Below are positions 45,671-54,073 of a DNA stretch of 64,000 nt, in pieces. The stretch's first letter is position 1; every line of letters starts with the position of its first letter. The DNA is taken from NCBI GenBank assembly GCA_002162075.1, contig CP021423.1, forward strand, positions 2,790,001-2,854,000, in the 5' to 3' direction. Below the pieces are notes generated by a model. It had not been told where the DNA came from. It made no database searches and saw only the letters and a program-made list of their open reading frames with translations. The position numbers and the translations under genes are program-made. Origin of the DNA: Armatimonadetes bacterium Uphvl-Ar1. Its GTDB lineage: Bacteria; Armatimonadota; Fimbriimonadia; Fimbriimonadales; Fimbriimonadaceae.

Positions 45671-46273
45671 ATGTCTATGGTAATCAAAGTTGCGCATGAC
45701 TATAACTGCCCGTGGTGCTGGATTGGAATCAAGCAGATGGAACGGCTCAGCGAGGAGTTTGGGGTGGAGTTTGATTTGTGCGGCTACGAATTGATGCCAG
45801 AGGAGTTGCCGTGGGTTGATGCGAGCCCTTTGCCTGATCCGCCGGCGAATAAGCCCAAGACCCCGAGCCGGATGGACTTGGCATATGCGGCGAGTGGGGT
45901 TGAGAAACCGCCTCAGGGAGTTCAGCCCAAGAAAATGCGGACGCATAATGCGCTCCTTGCGACGGAGTATGCGAAGTCGGTGGGCGTGGGGATGGCATTT
46001 GCGCGGCGGCTTTATGAAGGGTATTGGCTGGAGGGATTGGTGATCAACGAAATTGAGGTTTTGGAGGAACTTGCTCAGGGGATTGTTCCGGATGTTGATG
46101 CTTTTGTTCAGTCGGTGGCGAGTCAAGAATTTGAAGCGAAGATTGTGAAGTTTGACGATGACGCTTATGCGGCGGGGGTCTTCAATGTGCCGACCTTCTT
46201 TATTGGCGGGGAGAGGTACGCGGAGCAGCCTTATGCGGTTTTGGCGGAGGCGATCCGGGCGGAACAGGGATGA
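45671..46273 (+). CDS. DsbA family (FrnE-like) thiol oxidoreductase
   Basis: 200 aa. Thioredoxin fold with the active-site NCPWCW (Cys14, Cys17), a helical insert, and a cis-Pro loop FNVPTFFIGGERYAEQP. No signal peptide, so cytoplasmic. FrnE-type enzymes act as disulfide isomerases or in small-molecule redox. The stop overlaps the next start (ATGA). Confidence 0.88.
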   Translation: MSMVIKVAHDYNCPWCWIGIKQMERLSEEFGVEFDLCGYELMPEELPWVDASPLPDPPANKPKTPSRMDLAYAASGVEKPPQGVQPKKMRTHNALLATEYAKSVGVGMAFARRLYEGYWLEGLVINEIEVLEELAQGIVPDVDAFVQSVASQEFEAKIVKFDDDAYAAGVFNVPTFFIGGERYAEQPYAVLAEAIRAEQG

Positions 46274-46939
46274 GCGATGGGGTTTATCCCGAGCTGAGCT
46301 TTCCGGAGCCACCAGAGGGGCGGCCTTATGTGTTCATCAATATGGTGAGCACGATTGACGGGAAAATTGTGATGGGGAATCGGGATGAGCCGGTACAGGA
46401 TTTGGGGTCCGCGATTGATCATGCGACGATGCGCCAGATTCAGGCTCATGCGGATGGGATTTTGATTGGGGCGGGGACTTTGCGATCTACACCCAAGCTT
46501 TGGTATCCAGAGGGGAAATATCGTTTCGTGGCGAGTCGGAGCGGAGCGGTTGATCCGTTCGTGCGGTTTTTAGTGATGATGAAAGTCGGGCTTTTGTGGT
46601 GACTTCGGTTGCGGGAGCGGAACGGGTTCCAGAGGACGCGCAGGCGATTTGTGTGGGGGAGGAGGAGCTTGACTTTGAGGAGTTGCTCGGAATTATGCGA
46701 AGTGAGATGGATATTCGGTATTTGTTGGTGGAGGGGGGAGTCATTTGAATGCCGAGTTGTTTGGATTAGGGTTAGTGGACGAGATTTTCTTGACTTTTGC
46801 GCCGAAGATTAAGCTGGGTGAGGATGTGCCGACGATTGCGGACGGAAAGGCATTAGATCGTTCGGATGTGCAGGATTTTGAGTTGGTGAGTGTGAAGCCA
46901 GTGGCAAGTGAACTGTTTTTGCGCTATCGCCGGGTGTGA
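46270..46939 (+). pseudogene. RibD C-terminal / dihydrofolate-reductase-like protein with two apparent frameshifts
   Basis: Begins MSDGVYPELSFPEPPEGRPY, then VFINMVSTIDGKIVMGNRDE and ADGILIGAGTLRSTPKLW, the RibD_C fold. The frame is lost at a T5 run (46567-46571); the next part, SDDESRAFVVTSVAG to RYLLVEGG, is one frame over. It is lost again at a G6 run (46733-46738), after which SHLNAELFGLGLVDEIFLTF runs to 46939. Adding one base at each run gives one 223-aa protein with every motif in order. The protein is probably intact in the organism; otherwise it is a recent pseudogene. Probably an NADPH-dependent reductase; substrate unknown. Confidence 0.8.
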
Positions 46940-46961
46940 GTTCGTAGTGCATTGAGGAGAT

Positions 46962-48127
46962 ATGGCAGACGCAGGCTCAGGATCGCGATCAAATCCGCTG
47001 GCAGCGTCGGTTTATTTACGCCGAAATTTGAGTAAGACAGCCCCGTTGATGGGGTGATTGTGCTTGCGGTGATGTTGATCGCCGGGATTGTGAGTTTGAT
47101 CAATTCTATTCCGCTTTCGATAAAGGTGATTTATGCCTACAGCAAGCAATATGTCGCAGTGACGCCTCGAGGTAATCCGTTCTTGACGCCCCTTTTCATG
47201 AAGGTTGTTGAAGAAGAGTCGCCGGTGGAGTTGGAGCGAGTAATGGTGATTCGGGGCTCGGGGGTGGAAGTTAAGAGCATCGTCGGGAATTGGCCGTTTG
47301 TGGTTTTGGGTTTAGAGCACTCGGATATGGATTACTATTTGGATCGAATGTCGTCGGAGGTGGTCGAGGGGCGATTGCCTGAGGCGGGAAAGCCGGAGGC
47401 GGTCATCAGTGAGACAATGTCACGGAATTTGGGGTTGGGGATTGGGGGGATTTTGCAGAAACCGGATGAGGCGGAGAGTTTTTCGCCAATGCCTGTGAAG
47501 GTTGTGGGGATAGCAGACGGAGAGAATTGGTTTGCCTTTACTTCGATTGAATATCAGCTGGAGAATCACTTTCCTAACATTGATGCGTTTATGGCTTTTG
47601 CGAAGAGCCCGGCTGATCAGTTGAAATTGGACAACTGGACGGAGGAGCAATTGGCGGGACAGAATGCGCAGGTGTTTACCTATCGACAGTTGGAGGAGCA
47701 AGCAGATACGATGTTCACGATTTTGTATCAAATTTTGAATGTTGTGATTGGCACGCTCGTGGTCGTGATCACTTTGATGATGGGGATGTTGATCAATATC
47801 TTTCTCAGTCAACGGGTTCAAGAATTCGGTTTGTTGCAGGCATTGGGTTATACGAAGCGTGGGCTGCTCCGCCGGGTTTTGGTGGAAACGACGATTTTTG
47901 TTGTGGGTGGTTGGTTCCTAGGGTTGGCGGTTGCGTTTGGACTCTTAAATTTGGTGAAGGTTGTGTTGATGGATCCGAAGGCGTTTGCCTTGGACACGAC
48001 GGATTGGTCGGCTTACTCTTATTCTTTGCCGGTTCCGGTGGCGATCTTTGTTGTGAGCTTGGTGACAGTGTGGGTGAAGTTCAAGAAGTTTGATCCCGTT
48101 GGGATTGTTGAACGGAGGCTGGTGTGA
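46962..48127 (+). CDS. ABC transporter permease, FtsX/LolC (MacB) type (apparent frameshift)
   Basis: ATG at 46962 follows GAGGAGA and reads MADAGSGSRSNPLAASVYLR to a stop at 47055. Adding one G to the G4 run at 47051-47054 continues into GVIVLAVMLIAGIVSLINSI and a 388-aa permease. It has an N-terminal helix, a large periplasmic domain, and C-terminal helices (LYQILNVVIGTLVVVITLMM; RVQEFGLLQALGYTKRGLLR), the FtsX core. Its stop overlaps the ATPase GTG. Confidence 0.88.
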
Positions 48128-48768
48128 TTTCTCTGGAGCGAGTTTCGTTGGTTTATGAAGATCACGGGCGGGAGGTTCACGCATGTCGGGAAGTGACTTT
48201 GGACGTTCAGCCGGGAGAATTTTTGGGAATTTTGGGTCCAAGTGGGAGCGGGAAGAGTTCTCTGCTTTATCTGATGAGCGGTTTGAAAGTGCCAACGAGT
48301 GGGAGTGTTCATTGGCGCGGGGATGATTTGGCGGGTATGGGGGATGAGGTTCGGGCGCAGATCCGGTTAAAGGAGTTTGGGTTTGTCTTTCAGTATCCTT
48401 ACCTGATTGGCTATTTGACGGCTTTGGAGAATGTCTTGGTTGCGCTACCGGGTGAAGATCGAGTTTCAGAGGCAGAACGACTGCTCACGGCTTTGGGGTT
48501 ATCGGAGCATATGCGCCGGTATCCTCACCAGCTCAGCGGGGGCCAGAAGCAGCGCGTTTGTGTTGCGCGGGCATTGTTGGGTTCACCAGCGGCGGTTTTT
48601 GCGGATGAGCCGACGGCGGCTTTGGATCATACGAGTGGTCGGGGAGTGATGGGATTGCTGAATGAGCATCGGGGGGCGGGGGCTTTGGTGGTGGTGACTC
48701 ATGACCCTGTGATGCTGGAGGGGGCGGATCGGGTGATTGAGATGGAAGACGGGGCGATTGTTTCCTAA
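48124..48768 (+). CDS. ABC transporter ATP-binding protein, LolD/MacB type
   Basis: 214 aa, GTG start overlapping the permease stop. Walker A GPSGSGKSSLLYL, Q-loop FVFQYPYLIG, signature LSGGQKQRVCVARALL, Walker B AVFADEPTAALDH and the His in VVVTHDP. Partner of the upstream permease in lipoprotein or substrate extrusion across the inner membrane. Confidence 0.93.
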   Translation: MISLERVSLVYEDHGREVHACREVTLDVQPGEFLGILGPSGSGKSSLLYLMSGLKVPTSGSVHWRGDDLAGMGDEVRAQIRLKEFGFVFQYPYLIGYLTALENVLVALPGEDRVSEAERLLTALGLSEHMRRYPHQLSGGQKQRVCVARALLGSPAAVFADEPTAALDHTSGRGVMGLLNEHRGAGALVVVTHDPVMLEGADRVIEMEDGAIVS

Positions 48769-48892
48769 GATAAATAGTCCTAAAGGTTGATCAAATGGCT
48801 TATGTTTTGCTTCTAAGGTATTAAGCAAACGGGACCTTCTTTCATTCGTAAGTGAAGTCGGTATCATTTGCGTTGAGCGTTAGCAATCGGCA

Positions 48893-49072
48893 TGCCGACC
48901 CGCTGGCGCCAAGAGGTAGGGGCCATCTTTGCTTAATCGAGCGGAGAACAGCTTAATGAACTGGTGCGTTATCGTCCGGGGTTCATTGATCTGTCGGGCT
49001 TCACGAACGGCTTGCAGGGCCCTACCTTACCGTTCGGGTTGTATGGGTTGGGTGTGAACCCCGCCTTCGGCA
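48893..49072 (+). ncRNA. Candidate structured RNA upstream of speD
   Basis: A nested set of stems: TGCCGA (48893-48898) with TCGGCA (49067-49072); AGGTAGGGGCC (48914-48924) with GGCCCTACCT (49018-49027), one bulged G; ACAG (48948-48951) with CTGT (48991-48994) and AATGAAC (48955-48961) with GTTCATT (48981-48987). The 3' side of the large internal loop holds a small hairpin, GGGTT/AACCC (49045-49061). This 180-nt rod with an asymmetric loop recalls 6S RNA architecture, but I recognise no conserved primary motif. It could equally be a speD leader. The remaining gap sequence (48769-48892) shows nothing else. Confidence 0.45.
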
Positions 49073-49101
49073 GAGTCAAGGAAACACGAGGAAAACAGAG
49101 A

Positions 49102-49716
49102 TTGCTAGAACTTAAGACGCTTATCATTCCGGCCATGGTGGCCGTTACGGTTCCGTTAGTTGCGCGCACAAAGTCCGGTTTGTGGCAGCGCCTGGTCAAA
49201 TCATTGAAAAAGGAGCCCGCAGTTGCAGTAGCTCCGCCATTGATTGATAACGACGCGGGCTGGGCCTTGATCCATTCGGATGATGTTGATGCTTTTGAGC
49301 ATTGGATTCAGAAAGATCCGGACGGATTGCCTCGATTGAAGGGTGAAGAGCCTTCCTTGGGTAGCCACATTTTGATTGAACTTTTTGATTGTGATAAGAA
49401 GGCTTTAGAGCTGGAGAATACAGTTGGAAAGGCGATGCGGGATGCAGCGGTGGCGAGTGAAGCCACGGTTGTTACGGATTCGTTCCACGAATTTAAACCC
49501 TATGGCGTGTCCGGTGCGGTGATTATCCAAGAATCCCATTACACGATTCATACTTGGCCGGAGCATGGCTACGCAGCGGTGGACTTGTTCTATTGCGGCG
49601 GGACAATTTATGTCGACCGTGCGATTGAGGAGTTGAGAACCCAGTTTCAGCCGAAGCGGATCAAGTTCTTGGTTGTTCGGCGCGGATTGCAAAGCGACGT
49701 GGAATCGACCGTGTGA
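49102..49716 (+). CDS. speD: S-adenosylmethionine decarboxylase proenzyme with N-terminal extension
   Basis: The C-terminal ~120 residues are a bacterial SpeD: SLGSHILIELFDCD, the self-cleavage site QESHYTIHTWPEHGYAAVDL (cut before Ser, forming the pyruvoyl group), and LFYCGG. Makes the aminopropyl donor for SpeE. The family is 115-140 aa; here 204 aa from a TTG at 49102 (GAGGA 9 bases upstream), or 193 aa from ATG 49135. The extra N-terminus has a hydrophobic stretch (LIIPAMVAVTVPLVA) and a linker. The open frame goes back to 48964 but that part overlaps the structured RNA. Confidence 0.88.
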   Translation: MLELKTLIIPAMVAVTVPLVARTKSGLWQRLVKSLKKEPAVAVAPPLIDNDAGWALIHSDDVDAFEHWIQKDPDGLPRLKGEEPSLGSHILIELFDCDKKALELENTVGKAMRDAAVASEATVVTDSFHEFKPYGVSGAVIIQESHYTIHTWPEHGYAAVDLFYCGGTIYVDRAIEELRTQFQPKRIKFLVVRRGLQSDVESTV

Positions 49717-49737
49717 CGGCTGATTAAAGATCAGAAA

Positions 49738-50076
49738 TTAAGGGCTATCTTCTTTGAGATAGCCTTTTTCTTTGAGTGCAGCTCGCACGGCTTTTTCTGA
49801 GAGATCGAAGTGGTGGGCGATCTGATCGATTCGATACCCTTTGGCATAGAGGCTAGTCAGCGTTTCGATAGTGTGAGTTTGCGTTTGCTGTATTTGCTGA
49901 ATAAGGGAAGTAACAAGCTCTTTTGCTTCAGATATTGAGAGATGAGCGTTGAAGGCGGGGGACTCTCCTTCAGATTGTTCGATGAGGATTCCTGTACCAA
50001 GGGGACACGGCTTGACGGACAGGCCCCTCATCGCGAGTCGCGATGGCGGTTCATTGTTTTTCTCTCCCTTACTCAT
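49738..50076 (-). CDS. Small protein with C-terminal helix-turn-helix
   Basis: 112 aa. After a variable N-terminus, residues ~85-108 (LYAKGYRIDQIAHHFDLSEK then AVRAALKEKGY) form a helix-turn-helix like those of small DNA-binding or transposase-type domains. No family recognised. The + strand speD terminator lies within its last codons. Confidence 0.65.
   Translation of the reverse strand: MSKGEKNNEPPSRLAMRGLSVKPCPLGTGILIEQSEGESPAFNAHLSISEAKELVTSLIQQIQQTQTHTIETLTSLYAKGYRIDQIAHHFDLSEKAVRAALKEKGYLKEDSP
49743..49769 (+). terminator. speD terminator, inside the end of the convergent gene
   Basis: GGCTATCT pairs with AGATAGCC over a 6-base loop, followed by five T. It is encoded in the last dozen codons of the minus-strand gene. 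Confidence 0.8.
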
Positions 50077-50125
50077 TCGACTCTATTCTGAATTTAGCTG
50101 ATTTCCGGGTCAAAGTCAACGTCAT

Positions 50126-50157
50126 GAAAAAACGTGAGGTGATCATTCACCTCACGT
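50126..50157 (-). terminator. Terminator of the minus-strand 50185-51129 gene
   Basis: On the minus strand ACGTGAGGTG pairs with CACCTCACGT over 6 bases and is followed by six T (the A run at 50126-50131 on the + strand). Confidence 0.85.
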
Positions 50158-50184
50158 TTCATCGTTTTCTTTGCCGATGGGGGT

Positions 50185-51129
50185 TCAGACCGATTCGGCG
50201 GGTTCTTCCGCTTCTTCGGGAGTGACAACAGCCTCTTCAACGGGCTTAGGATTCTTGTGAATCTCTTTTGTCGCTTCGAGGACTTGAGGAAGTCGCTTGG
50301 CGGCTTCGGCGATTTGCCATGTTTCGACCTTGGCGCTTGGATCCATGTTCCACCAGGGGACATAGAACTGTCCTTCGGAGAGGGCGCGGACTCGGGAGTT
50401 GAATCCTCGTTGTTGGTCGTCTCCGACTTTGAGGTCGTAGTCGCCAAAGAGTCGGTAGAGCCATGTTTCAACCGATGAGATGCTGATCACGAGATCGCGC
50501 TTAGCATCTTCTTCAAGGTCGGTAGTGGCTTCAACCCATTCGAGCGAATCAGCCGCCACGGCCATGAGCCGGTAGGCGTCTCCTAGCTGTGACCAGACTT
50601 CGGGTTGGTGCTGTCGGCGCATACTGAATCCGTAGAATGGAATCTCTGGATTCTCTTCTTCGAACCGGTCTTTGAGGTCCCGAAGGGCATCAGCAAGTTC
50701 GGTTGTTTCGAGTTCCAGAGTTAGGGCTTGAAGCAGTAAGGCGCGAAGATCACATACAGTTGCTTTGCAGAGGCAGGTGTCGGCTTGACTCCAGGCATCT
50801 TTGTTAAACAGCTCATCGGTGACGTTGAGGGCATTGTCGATTTCACGGGTTGTGATTTCGACGCGCTCTTCTTTTGTCAGCGGCTTTGCGGATGCTTCGC
50901 TCGGCGCGGTTGCGGCGAGTTTGGCGATCTTGTTTCGCGTGTCCTTAATGGCGAGGATGACTTGTTCGACTTCACGCCATTGGTCGGTGAGTTTTTCAAC
51001 GAGGCGTGGGTCTTCCGCTTGGAAGGCCTGTGCTCCGAGCATCTTGAGATGATCTCGATATCCAGAAAGATCGCCAGAGATCTCTTCCCAACTCTGGTGA
51101 TTGACGAGGGCTTGTAATGTTTCGTTCAT
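50185..51129 (-). CDS. Hypothetical all-helical protein
   Basis: About 314 aa from ATG 51129 (MNETLQALVNHQSWEEISGD); an in-frame TTG at 51165 adds 12 residues. Helical throughout, with no signal peptide or membrane segment, a Cys pair in DTCLCKATVCDLRALL and an acidic tail (VVTPEEAEEPAESV). No family recognised. Flanked by speD and speE but on the opposite strand. Confidence 0.75.
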   Translation of the reverse strand: MNETLQALVNHQSWEEISGDLSGYRDHLKMLGAQAFQAEDPRLVEKLTDQWREVEQVILAIKDTRNKIAKLAATAPSEASAKPLTKEERVEITTREIDNALNVTDELFNKDAWSQADTCLCKATVCDLRALLLQALTLELETTELADALRDLKDRFEEENPEIPFYGFSMRRQHQPEVWSQLGDAYRLMAVAADSLEWVEATTDLEEDAKRDLVISISSVETWLYRLFGDYDLKVGDDQQRGFNSRVRALSEGQFYVPWWNMDPSAKVETWQIAEAAKRLPQVLEATKEIHKNPKPVEEAVVTPEEAEEPAESV

Positions 51130-51293
51130 TTTAATAGCAAGCAAAGAAGGGTCTAGGTTACTCAATTGAGACTCGGTGAATGCATGTTCGTTCGGATTTC
51201 CCGGGACCGTTACGAAAAAAGTCGCAAGAAATTATGAGATCGTTATCAGGACGGGGGTCGGAATTGGCGAGTAGGTAGGATTTTGGGAGTCAG

Positions 51294-52235
51294 ATGTCAG
51301 ACCGACTTTTTTCTCAGAGCACCGGCATGTTCATTGCCGAGACCCACACGGATGCCGTGACTTGGTTCTTTTCCGTGGACAAATTTCTTGTGGAGGGCAA
51401 GACGCAGTATCAGCAGTACCAGATTGTGGAAATGCCAACTTTTGGGAAGACACTCTTTTTGGATTACAAGATTCAGTCGAGCTTGCTTGACGAATATGTT
51501 TATCACGAGAGCATGGTTCAGCCGGCGATGACTTTGCATCCGAATCCGAAGAAGGTTTTGGTCTGTGGCGGCGGAGAGGGGAGTACGTTGAGTCATGCGT
51601 TGTCGCACAACACGGTCGAGTCAGCGACGATGGTGGACTTGGACGAAGAATTGATTGATATGGTCAAGGTGCACATGCCCGAGTGGCACCGTGGTGCATT
51701 TGATGATCCCCGAACAACGTTGGTTCATCAGGATGCCCGGAAGTGGGTTGAGGATCACAAAGGCGAGGGGTACGACGTCATTTTGAGTGACCTTCCAGGT
51801 CCGATTGAGGGAGGGCCTGCACTCTACTTGTACACGCAAGAGTACTTTAAGCATGTTGCTGAAGCCTTGAGTGACGATGGGGTGTTCGTTCTACAGGCAG
51901 GAGCTTGCAATGAGACCTATCCGTATTGCTTTGCTTGCGTCCACAAGACACTTGAGGCATTGAAAGAGGAGTTTCCGGTTGTTCGGGGCTATTACGGATT
52001 GGTGACGACCTTCCAGATGCCTTGGGGCTTCATTTTGGCGAGCAAGAAGCATGATCCGATGGATTTGACCCCTGAATTGGTGGCGGAGCGATTGACCGAG
52101 CGAGGCGTTACGAATCGTTACTACACACCTCGGTTCCACCAAACGATGTTCACTTTGCCGGAATACATGATCTCAGCGATTGAAAAGCACGGTCGGGTTT
52201 TGACAGATGCGGAGCCGTTTATTTGGGATGCATAA
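51294..52235 (+). CDS. speE: Aminopropyltransferase (thermospermine-synthase-like SpeE)
   Basis: 313 aa. N-terminal beta domain, then a Rossmann SAM-type site GGGEGS (92-97) and acidic VDLDEEL. The catalytic Asp166 is in SDLPGPIEGGPALYLYTQEY. That EGGP-x3-LYT pattern matches plant ACL5 thermospermine synthases rather than the DSTDP-type loop of spermidine synthases, as I recall them. Uses decarboxylated SAM made by SpeD 1.6 kb upstream. Product not decidable from sequence. Confidence 0.87.
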   Translation: MSDRLFSQSTGMFIAETHTDAVTWFFSVDKFLVEGKTQYQQYQIVEMPTFGKTLFLDYKIQSSLLDEYVYHESMVQPAMTLHPNPKKVLVCGGGEGSTLSHALSHNTVESATMVDLDEELIDMVKVHMPEWHRGAFDDPRTTLVHQDARKWVEDHKGEGYDVILSDLPGPIEGGPALYLYTQEYFKHVAEALSDDGVFVLQAGACNETYPYCFACVHKTLEALKEEFPVVRGYYGLVTTFQMPWGFILASKKHDPMDLTPELVAERLTERGVTNRYYTPRFHQTMFTLPEYMISAIEKHGRVLTDAEPFIWDA

Positions 52236-52302
52236 GTTGAGCTAGGATGGGTCTGAAGAGGCTGGTAGAATTGACCGAAGATTTGCGGAGGCAAGTGGAA
52301 CA

Positions 52303-52611
52303 ATGAAGTTTCGAAAACTATACTGGGTAACGGAGCAGGTCGGTGAATCGGGTGATTCCAAGGTGATTGGAGTCTTTACTTCGATTCATGACATTCGCAC
52401 CAAGGGCATTAAGTGGAACGAAGAGTGTGGTCATCGAGCCGGGTTCCGCGTGAGTTTGATCAAGTTGGATAGCAGCGGGATGCCGCTGGGCTCTTGGATT
52501 GGTCCGGATTTTGAGGGTTTGCCCGAAGATCTGCAGCAGTTTGTAGCGACGGGTGAGTTTGACGGCCCGAGTATTGACCTGCTAGTAGCTGATCTTCGCG
52601 GTTTGAACTAA
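52303..52611 (+). CDS. Small hypothetical protein
   Basis: 102 aa, MKFRKLYWVTEQVGESGDSK, mixed alpha/beta with an acidic C-terminus (LPEDLQQFVATGEFDGPSID). The GGAGGC just upstream supports this start. No family recognised. Lies after speE with its own terminator and could be co-transcribed. Confidence 0.7.
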   Translation: MKFRKLYWVTEQVGESGDSKVIGVFTSIHDIRTKGIKWNEECGHRAGFRVSLIKLDSSGMPLGSWIGPDFEGLPEDLQQFVATGEFDGPSIDLLVADLRGLN

Positions 52612-52621
52612 TCGCCAATAA

Positions 52622-52657
52622 AGAAGCCCCTCGGTTTTCGACCGAGGGGCTTCTTTT
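52622..52657. terminator. Bidirectional terminator between convergent genes
   Basis: AGAAGCCCCTCGGT pairs with ACCGAGGGGCTTCT over a TTTCG loop; T runs follow in both directions. Confidence 0.92.
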
Positions 52658-52668
52658 GATTTCTGGAC

Positions 52669-53727
52669 TTACTGTCCGGTTCCTTCGTTTTGTTGGCCTT
52701 GAACGGGCGATGAACTGCCGGGAGCCGTGACATCAGATTTCTTGAGGTTCTCTTCAAACTTCTTCCAGAGGTCTTTGAGAGCAGGATCGGTGACATCGAT
52801 CTTGGCTTCTTTGAGCATGGCTTGGAGTTTTTCGTTGATATCCTTAGTTTGTTGTCCTCGGGCGACGGCCAATCCTCGCTTGACGAGCTTTTTGCGGCTT
52901 TCAGTGATTTCCTGAGGTCGGGCTTCGGTTTTGCGAATGATGCTGAATTTGGCGAACATTCCTTGTTGGTTTGGAATGGGAACCCACTCTGTAACTTTGC
53001 CGGGGGAAGTTTTTTCAACTGCGGCTCGGAAGTCCGGCCCGAGTTGGGTGAGAGGGACACCGGTTGGGAACTGTCGCGCTCCGAACTTTCCTCCGGTCGT
53101 TTTGGCTTCTGGGTCGAGACTCAGTTTAACTGCTGCGTCGGTAAACTTAGCTCCCTCGACCAGGGCTTTATCGACTTGTGGTCGGCTCTGGTTGTTGGCG
53201 ACGATCCAGTACATGTCGGCTTTGGCGGGATCTTCAAATTCAGCCTTGTTGTCCTTGATGTACTTATCAACTTCTTCGTCGGAAATTGTGATGCCTTTTG
53301 AGATCAGGTTTTGTTGGGCCAAATCAACTTCAACTTGATCTTTGATGCCTTTCATGGACAGGCCACGGGCTTGGAGATTTTTGACATATCCGGGGCTGAC
53401 ATCGCCGAGGAGTTTGATGTGATTCTCGACGTCATCGGGGGTGGGTGCAACGCCTTCATTCTTTGCCATTTGAAGGACAAGCTTGCGAACGACGAGGTCT
53501 TGCATAGCTTGAAAGGCCAGGGTGTCTTGCACTTGAACATTGACTGGTTGACCTTGGATGCTGGCTCGAACGGTTTGCTTGGCTTCGAGATATTCGAGTA
53601 GTTCAGCGTTGGTGATTGGGGCACCGTTGACATTGGCGAACCCACCGGCAGCGGCTTTATCGCCGCATCCGACGAGGGTCAGAGCCATCGCAGCGGTGGC
53701 GATGATGAGTAATCCTTTGAATTTCAT
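52669..53727 (-). CDS. SurA/PrsA-like peptidyl-prolyl isomerase lipoprotein
   Basis: 352 aa. Signal peptide with lipobox (LIIATAAMALTLVGCGDKAA, Cys21), a SurA_N-like helical chaperone domain (FANVNGAPITNAELLEYLEA) and a parvulin-like stretch (DMYWIVANNQSRPQVDKALV; TGGKFGARQFPTGVPLTQLG). Folds exported proteins at the membrane. The tail is Pro/Gln/Ser-rich. Confidence 0.85.
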   Translation of the reverse strand: MKFKGLLIIATAAMALTLVGCGDKAAAGGFANVNGAPITNAELLEYLEAKQTVRASIQGQPVNVQVQDTLAFQAMQDLVVRKLVLQMAKNEGVAPTPDDVENHIKLLGDVSPGYVKNLQARGLSMKGIKDQVEVDLAQQNLISKGITISDEEVDKYIKDNKAEFEDPAKADMYWIVANNQSRPQVDKALVEGAKFTDAAVKLSLDPEAKTTGGKFGARQFPTGVPLTQLGPDFRAAVEKTSPGKVTEWVPIPNQQGMFAKFSIIRKTEARPQEITESRKKLVKRGLAVARGQQTKDINEKLQAMLKEAKIDVTDPALKDLWKKFEENLKKSDVTAPGSSSPVQGQQNEGTGQ

Positions 53728-53815
53728 GGTGGTGTGTGTCCGACAGTGATTTTGGAAGCATTATCGCTTCCGTGTGTTTGTTCAACACCTATCGTGCATA
53801 AAGTGTGCCATAAAG

Positions 53816-54049
53816 CTAGGCCGAGATATCGAGACTTGGGTGACACTCGGGATCGACAGGGTTGATGTGTAGGATATTGGCTTGTTCGGTGAGCTCTTCG
53901 GGCGATAGAGTCAACTCAACGGAATCTTGGTCTGAATCAGTGGGTGGTTGGTCGTGCTGGGGGGACTGTTCCCGCTTGGAATTGCGGGGATTGACCGTGT
54001 TTTGGGGCGTTATGCGGTAGGTTGCACTGATTTCTCGGATGTCGCCCAT
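53816..54049 (-). CDS. Small hypothetical protein downstream of the WhiG-type sigma gene
   Basis: 77 aa, MGDIREISATYRITPQNTVN, with a polar disordered middle and an amphipathic LTLSPEELTEQANILH near residue 45. It follows the sigma gene by 24 bases on the same strand. A small partner next to a FliA/WhiG factor could be an anti-sigma of FlgM type, but no motif proves this. Confidence 0.5.
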   Translation of the reverse strand: MGDIREISATYRITPQNTVNPRNSKREQSPQHDQPPTDSDQDSVELTLSPEELTEQANILHINPVDPECHPSLDISA

Positions 54050-54073
54050 GGTTTGGGCCCTCCTTGATTGGAT

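Noticed and set aside
48893-49072. SRP RNA, tmRNA or RNase P RNA
   Set aside because: Lacks the GGAAG SRP loop, the tRNA-like ends of tmRNA and the GAGGAAAGTC/ACAGAA elements of RNase P.
48964-49101. Longer N-terminus of SpeD from the GTG at 48964
   Set aside because: That stretch is half of the structured RNA; a TTG with a good Shine-Dalgarno sequence lies at 49102.
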